Assembly: GCA_900708905.1 (NCBI GenBank)
Contig: CAADRB010000034.1
Span: 1,123,728-1,187,727 of the forward strand
From: Hymenolepis diminuta
Lineage: Eukaryota; Platyhelminthes; Cestoda; Cyclophyllidea; Hymenolepididae
Reading direction: 5' to 3'
DNA length: 64,000 nt
A model generated the notes under the pieces. It was not told the DNA's origin and did not search any database. It worked only from the letters and a program-made list of their open reading frames with translations. Below are positions 60,400 to 64,000 of this stretch, in pieces. Numbering within the stretch: position 1 is the stretch's first letter; each line of letters starts with the position of its first letter. The translations under genes and the position numbers were made by a program.

Positions 60400-62515
60400 C
60401 TTAACTTCGGTAATTGGGAATTCAATCAATTTTTACCTATTGCATCTCCATTTTTGTGCGGACTTGCCCAGAGGTTAAGAGTACGCTTTTGCACTTGTGC
60501 AGCATGGCTTTTCAGAGGAAAATTTCCTGCCAACTCTTTACCATAGGTCCAGTATCATCTGCCGAGCTATGTGCTGAATACCCAGCGGTTCGTTATTGTT
60601 CCCCTTGCGATAAGTAATAGCAGACAAACTGTAAAGGTGAAGAGTCCTGAGGAATGTTCTGAGCAGTTTTGCTCTAGTTTTAACCGAAAGCGCTTTCGAT
60701 CTTAAAACTTGCCCGGCATCAATAGCTGTCCCTTAGCCTTCAAGATATTAAGTCTTATGGCATCATCAGCTAGGCCTTCATTATTCACAGAAGAGCTAAG
60801 ATATGTACAGTAACTCACCTGATAAATCCTGTGTTCATCTATCAGAAGATATGACTACTCCAGATCTGGACCTCACACATCTCGACTTTTTTTATAGACA
60901 ATTTCCATGGAATATATGTCTAGTATTAATTTCCATCTACGTAGAAATTTTTTAACATGCCCAATCAAATTAGTAATAAGGCATAAGTCAGGATTCTACC
61001 TGCGCCAAACATCCTAGTGATCACTCGCTTCCTGAAAAACTCAAAAGTATGACCTTCAAACCCTCGCAGATTGCATAGATTTCCTCTAACATATATTGGT
61101 GTACTCTGTTTTAAAGGCCATGAGACCCTCCTTAGATCCTTGTCTAACGCCATCTTCATAGAAAATACTCGGTAGTTATCTGGGTTTGTCCATATTCTCT
61201 TAACTTCGTAAATACTGATTACATCAACATCCATTCAAGATCGGGATGTAGGGATTCTCCTCTTCCAACAATCTTTAAAGAATTTCTGTAAGTAGATATC
61301 TAGTGGTGGTCCGCTCCACTTAATAAGTTTCCAGTTTCCCATTTGCTCATTTTAGTTCCTCTAGTGTCATGCGTGTATATTTAAGGGGTCTTTTAATGTT
61401 TGAGGTTACATCAGACTGTACTGGATAATATCTAAATAGTTCAGCAAAATTTTTAGTCTGAGAGCTACGATTAACACAAAATTTATTTTGGTCCCAATTA
61501 GATCAGGTTCGACGGATTATCAGCAGAAATTTTTGAAGTGAGTTGTAGTCTTTTCTGGATTCACTGACGGTCAATAATTCTGGTAACTTTGCCAACTTTT
61601 TTTCTAAGAATATCTCTTATTGCATTCAATATAATCTAGTTCAATTATTTTCTACACCTTTTATAGGCAACATATGATCCAGGGAATCATTCGTTTTCGT
61701 AGCCCTTTCCCTCCTGAAATTTGACATACACAAGTTATTTAGCCATTTCAAACCGTGACTTCATCGTTCCAAATCAAAAACGGTGTTTCGGACATATTTT
61801 ATCAACAGTCTTTGTAGCAGTATTTATTATGCCATCATATTCCAAGTCGTTATTGTTCCAGAATGACCTAATCAAGCAACACATGGCAGTTGTTTTGATT
61901 ATTTGATATTAAGTCAATTCTGTTGCTCAGTTCTCGTTTAAGTTAGACTTGTAACTCCCTCAGCATGGCTTCAATTTGGAGATTCGGTGTAATCAAGTAA
62001 TAATCAAAGTTTGTACCTGCTTCTCTAGATGCTCGTAAATCCAGAAATGTGAATTCAATTTTCCTTAAAGCAAGATAGGAATCAAGGTCGACTCTTTGGC
62101 CTGACCTTGAATGGTACCTGTGCGTCGTCCTTTATTAGATTTTTGGAAAAATAATCAGTAGCGTATAGATTTTTTCAAAAAAGCTTGGCAGACCCATCCC
62201 ATTTTTCATTCGTATTATTTATATGGGATTCTTGGATAAGTCAGCAGCTAAAATCTTCCATAATGATTTTTTCAAGTCTAAATTTCATGTCTCTCAATAG
62301 GGTAGCCTATAATAGGTTTTTTTCTCGAAAAATCTTAGAAGAGCTATCCGTTAGGGTATAGCAAAGAGATATATTGCCAACATCAGTTATAGCTGTAGCC
62401 ATCCTGTTGGGAAAAGGTTTGCATTCTTTAACTTGAAGTCGGAAATCATCGGTTAGAGATACGACACCACCGATTGGCATGAAGACGGGACAATTGTTTT
62501 AAGTGGTCGGTCCCA
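60400..62515 (-). mobile_element. old LINE fossil, RTE-like (endonuclease and reverse transcriptase remnants)
   Basis: Read on the minus strand, short protein-like pieces in shifting frames follow the order of an RTE/CR1-type LINE ORF. An endonuclease piece opens PIGGVVSLTDDFRLQVKECK (near 62480) and reaches CYTLTDSS. A linker KRELSNRIDLI lies near 61930. Then come SGPPLDIYLQKFFKDCW (near 61315) and NPDNYR (61186-61169), the position of the reverse transcriptase N-P-x-N-Y-R-x-I-S motif. A tag SADDTGPMV, with ADD at 60562-60554, sits where Y-A-D-D is expected. Many stops and shifts make it long dead. No clean 3' end or target duplication was found. Subfamily assignment is tentative. Confidence 0.5.
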
Positions 62516-63129
62516 CCCATCTAAATCTTTTTAGTTTTCCAAATAGCTAAAGTACAGATTAGTACGGTTAAATACGTATAATTGATAACATGATTTTTTT
62601 CAAATCTTCGTCAAATTCTATATAATATAACAATCGCCTTAGACAATCAGCAATACCATTAAGATAGTAGTTTCGATTTCACGATCTCCTTGTTAGAACT
62701 AAACTATCTTTATGGTTTATCTTCACCAAAGTCCAACGGTTTAATAATATTAGAAGAAGAAGGAAAACTGCAAATCACAAATATATGTTCTCCTCGGCAA
62801 AGAAAAATCATTTTAATATATCATTAATGGTTAGTAAGTATGCCTACCAGGGAAAAGATATAGCATAAAAACTCTTCGGCAGACGGAACACCTAGGGAGT
62901 TGGAAAGGTGAAAGATTCTTCAGAGAAATAGCACAATTAATCCACACCAAGGAGCTGCAATTAATCAAGAAAAGATGGAAGATGGAAGAATGTAGTGAAA
63001 AAATGGGAGAAAATAAGAAAGAACGTAAAATAATAATGAATGGTTCTGTTTAGACACCAAGGTAACTGTATTCAATAATGGCTTTGGCATCAAAACCTTC
63101 ATTCATCAAGGCAGCGGTATTAGGAAATT
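62516..63129. other. 3' flank of the minus-strand terminal gene
   Basis: AT-rich. It should hold the 3' UTR of the gene whose stop is at 63130. A purine-rich run lies at about 62950-63025. No coding feature. Confidence 0.4.
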
Positions 63130-64000
63130 TTACCAAAAGTCTGCTTGTGTAGAGTCAACTCGAAGCCCACCCAGCCGGTTTTGAGAGACATCTGCATCCT
63201 GAAATCACATCACCAAAATCATTTCCCAAACACTCACCATCACTAAAACGCACATTCCATTGACCTAATTTCGATTCCAAATTTAATGATCACAAATTAC
63301 TGACTCTAAATGCGAATTTTATCAAAGACGTTAGGGGGTTTGCGTGGATTCGGCACGAGTGAACATCAACCACACAAATTTTTCTCACGCTTTATTGTGC
63401 ACACTGTACTTGACTGTGAAAATTAATCTTCACATAATGCCTCAAATACGTTTGTGTTCTCATTACTCAATTAGAAACTACAATGAAAAGAAGAGATGGC
63501 CTTCTCCAAACACTTTATGATTCATTTGTCAAAACAAGGTATATTTAGTTTGAAAGGAAGTGGGACTAATGAAAATCGGTTTGTTATTTTTATGTTATAA
63601 TAATATTTATTCCTTAAATACAGTGTGAGTCATATGATAGAGAATACCCTTAAACCAACCCTTCACATTTTTCTATTAATATATTTTGTAATATCAGTTT
63701 TACTTACTTTATTTAAGTAGAAATACAAAGCAACACGAACCGAAATTTGCCCAAAAAATTCAGGGGATTTTTAAATATTTTCTTTAAATGTGAGTGAATT
63801 TAACATAAATTCTATTCATCATCTACCTGTAACTTGTTGCGGTTTGAGTAAAGGCTAAAAGGAATTATGAAGCAGAACACCAAGATGTATTGAACGAACT
63901 GCAGTAGAGATTTCCAAAAGGGTGAGAGAGGATTGAGGAAGAAAGGGAGTTCGAAGACGGCGTAGGAGGATGCATCTGACGAGCGGAAGTCCAAGCGGCC
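63130..64000 (-). CDS. TMEM231-like ciliary membrane protein, last two coding exons (partial)
   Basis: Minus-strand exons 64000-63827 (continuing off the window) and 63198-63130, joined by a GTAGAT...TTTCAG intron in phase 0. The first piece reads about 58 residues and contains SPFWKSLLQFVQYILVFCFI followed by the rest of a transmembrane helix. F-W-x4-F-x-x-V-Q-Y just before a hydrophobic helix near the C-terminus matches TMEM231, a B9/MKS transition-zone protein at the base of cilia (family knowledge). The short last exon (DADVSQNRLGGLRV...DFW, stop TAA) forms a hydrophilic tail without obvious similarity. The N-terminal helix and the extracellular domain are outside the window. It could be another two-pass protein of similar form. 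Confidence 0.5.

Overview
The window is nuclear DNA of an invertebrate animal. It is AT-rich and gene-sparse. Its genes are split by spliceosomal introns: very short ones of about 30-60 bases, a few medium ones, and one near 10 kb. There are no operons, rRNA or CRISPR arrays. A parasitic flatworm fits best (AT richness, mixed tiny and long introns, a CsRn1/gypsy-like Gag fossil, an RTE-like LINE fossil), but nothing here fixes the phylum.

Left third (1-30.5 kb): a family cluster of RMDN1/FAM82B-like proteins (regulator of microtubule dynamics, TPR-like). Four copies can be spliced in silico into complete proteins of 232-236 residues: minus-strand copies at 2835-3692 and 24907-25759, and tandem plus-strand copies at 27702-28594 and 29366-30272. 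At least three minus-strand relics (about 7200-8021, 14795-15480, 22985-23627) keep the exon order but carry stops, lost starts or lost splice sites. This is a birth-and-death array. The two plus-strand copies lie in a recent duplication of about 1.65 kb that includes the promoter region and 3' flank. Three related LTR copies (1-227, 4571-4872, 22171-22456) and one decayed gag region (4933-6095) interrupt the cluster.

Middle (36.5-55.9 kb): one WNT11-type gene on the plus strand, rebuilt as six coding exons (36561-36664, 46589-46863, 50438-51195, 51478-51612, 52832-53001, 55696-55870). All phases agree and give 538 residues. It has a signal peptide, the acylation motif and 22 of the usual 24 cysteines. 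It also has about 180 extra Gln/Ser/basic-rich residues with a furin-like site, and it lacks the C-terminal Cys-Cys pair. Intron 1 (9.9 kb) holds at least one decayed coding fragment on the opposite strand and a possible small exon.

Right end (56-64 kb): mostly noncoding. It holds an old RTE-like LINE fossil on the minus strand (about 60.4-62.5 kb) and, at the edge, the last two coding exons of a minus-strand gene resembling TMEM231, a ciliary transition-zone membrane protein.

The genes share no single pathway. RMDN (microtubules) and TMEM231 (cilium) are both cytoskeleton-linked, while WNT11 is a secreted patterning signal. The main novelty is the RMDN array with its conserved upstream block, and the altered WNT11.
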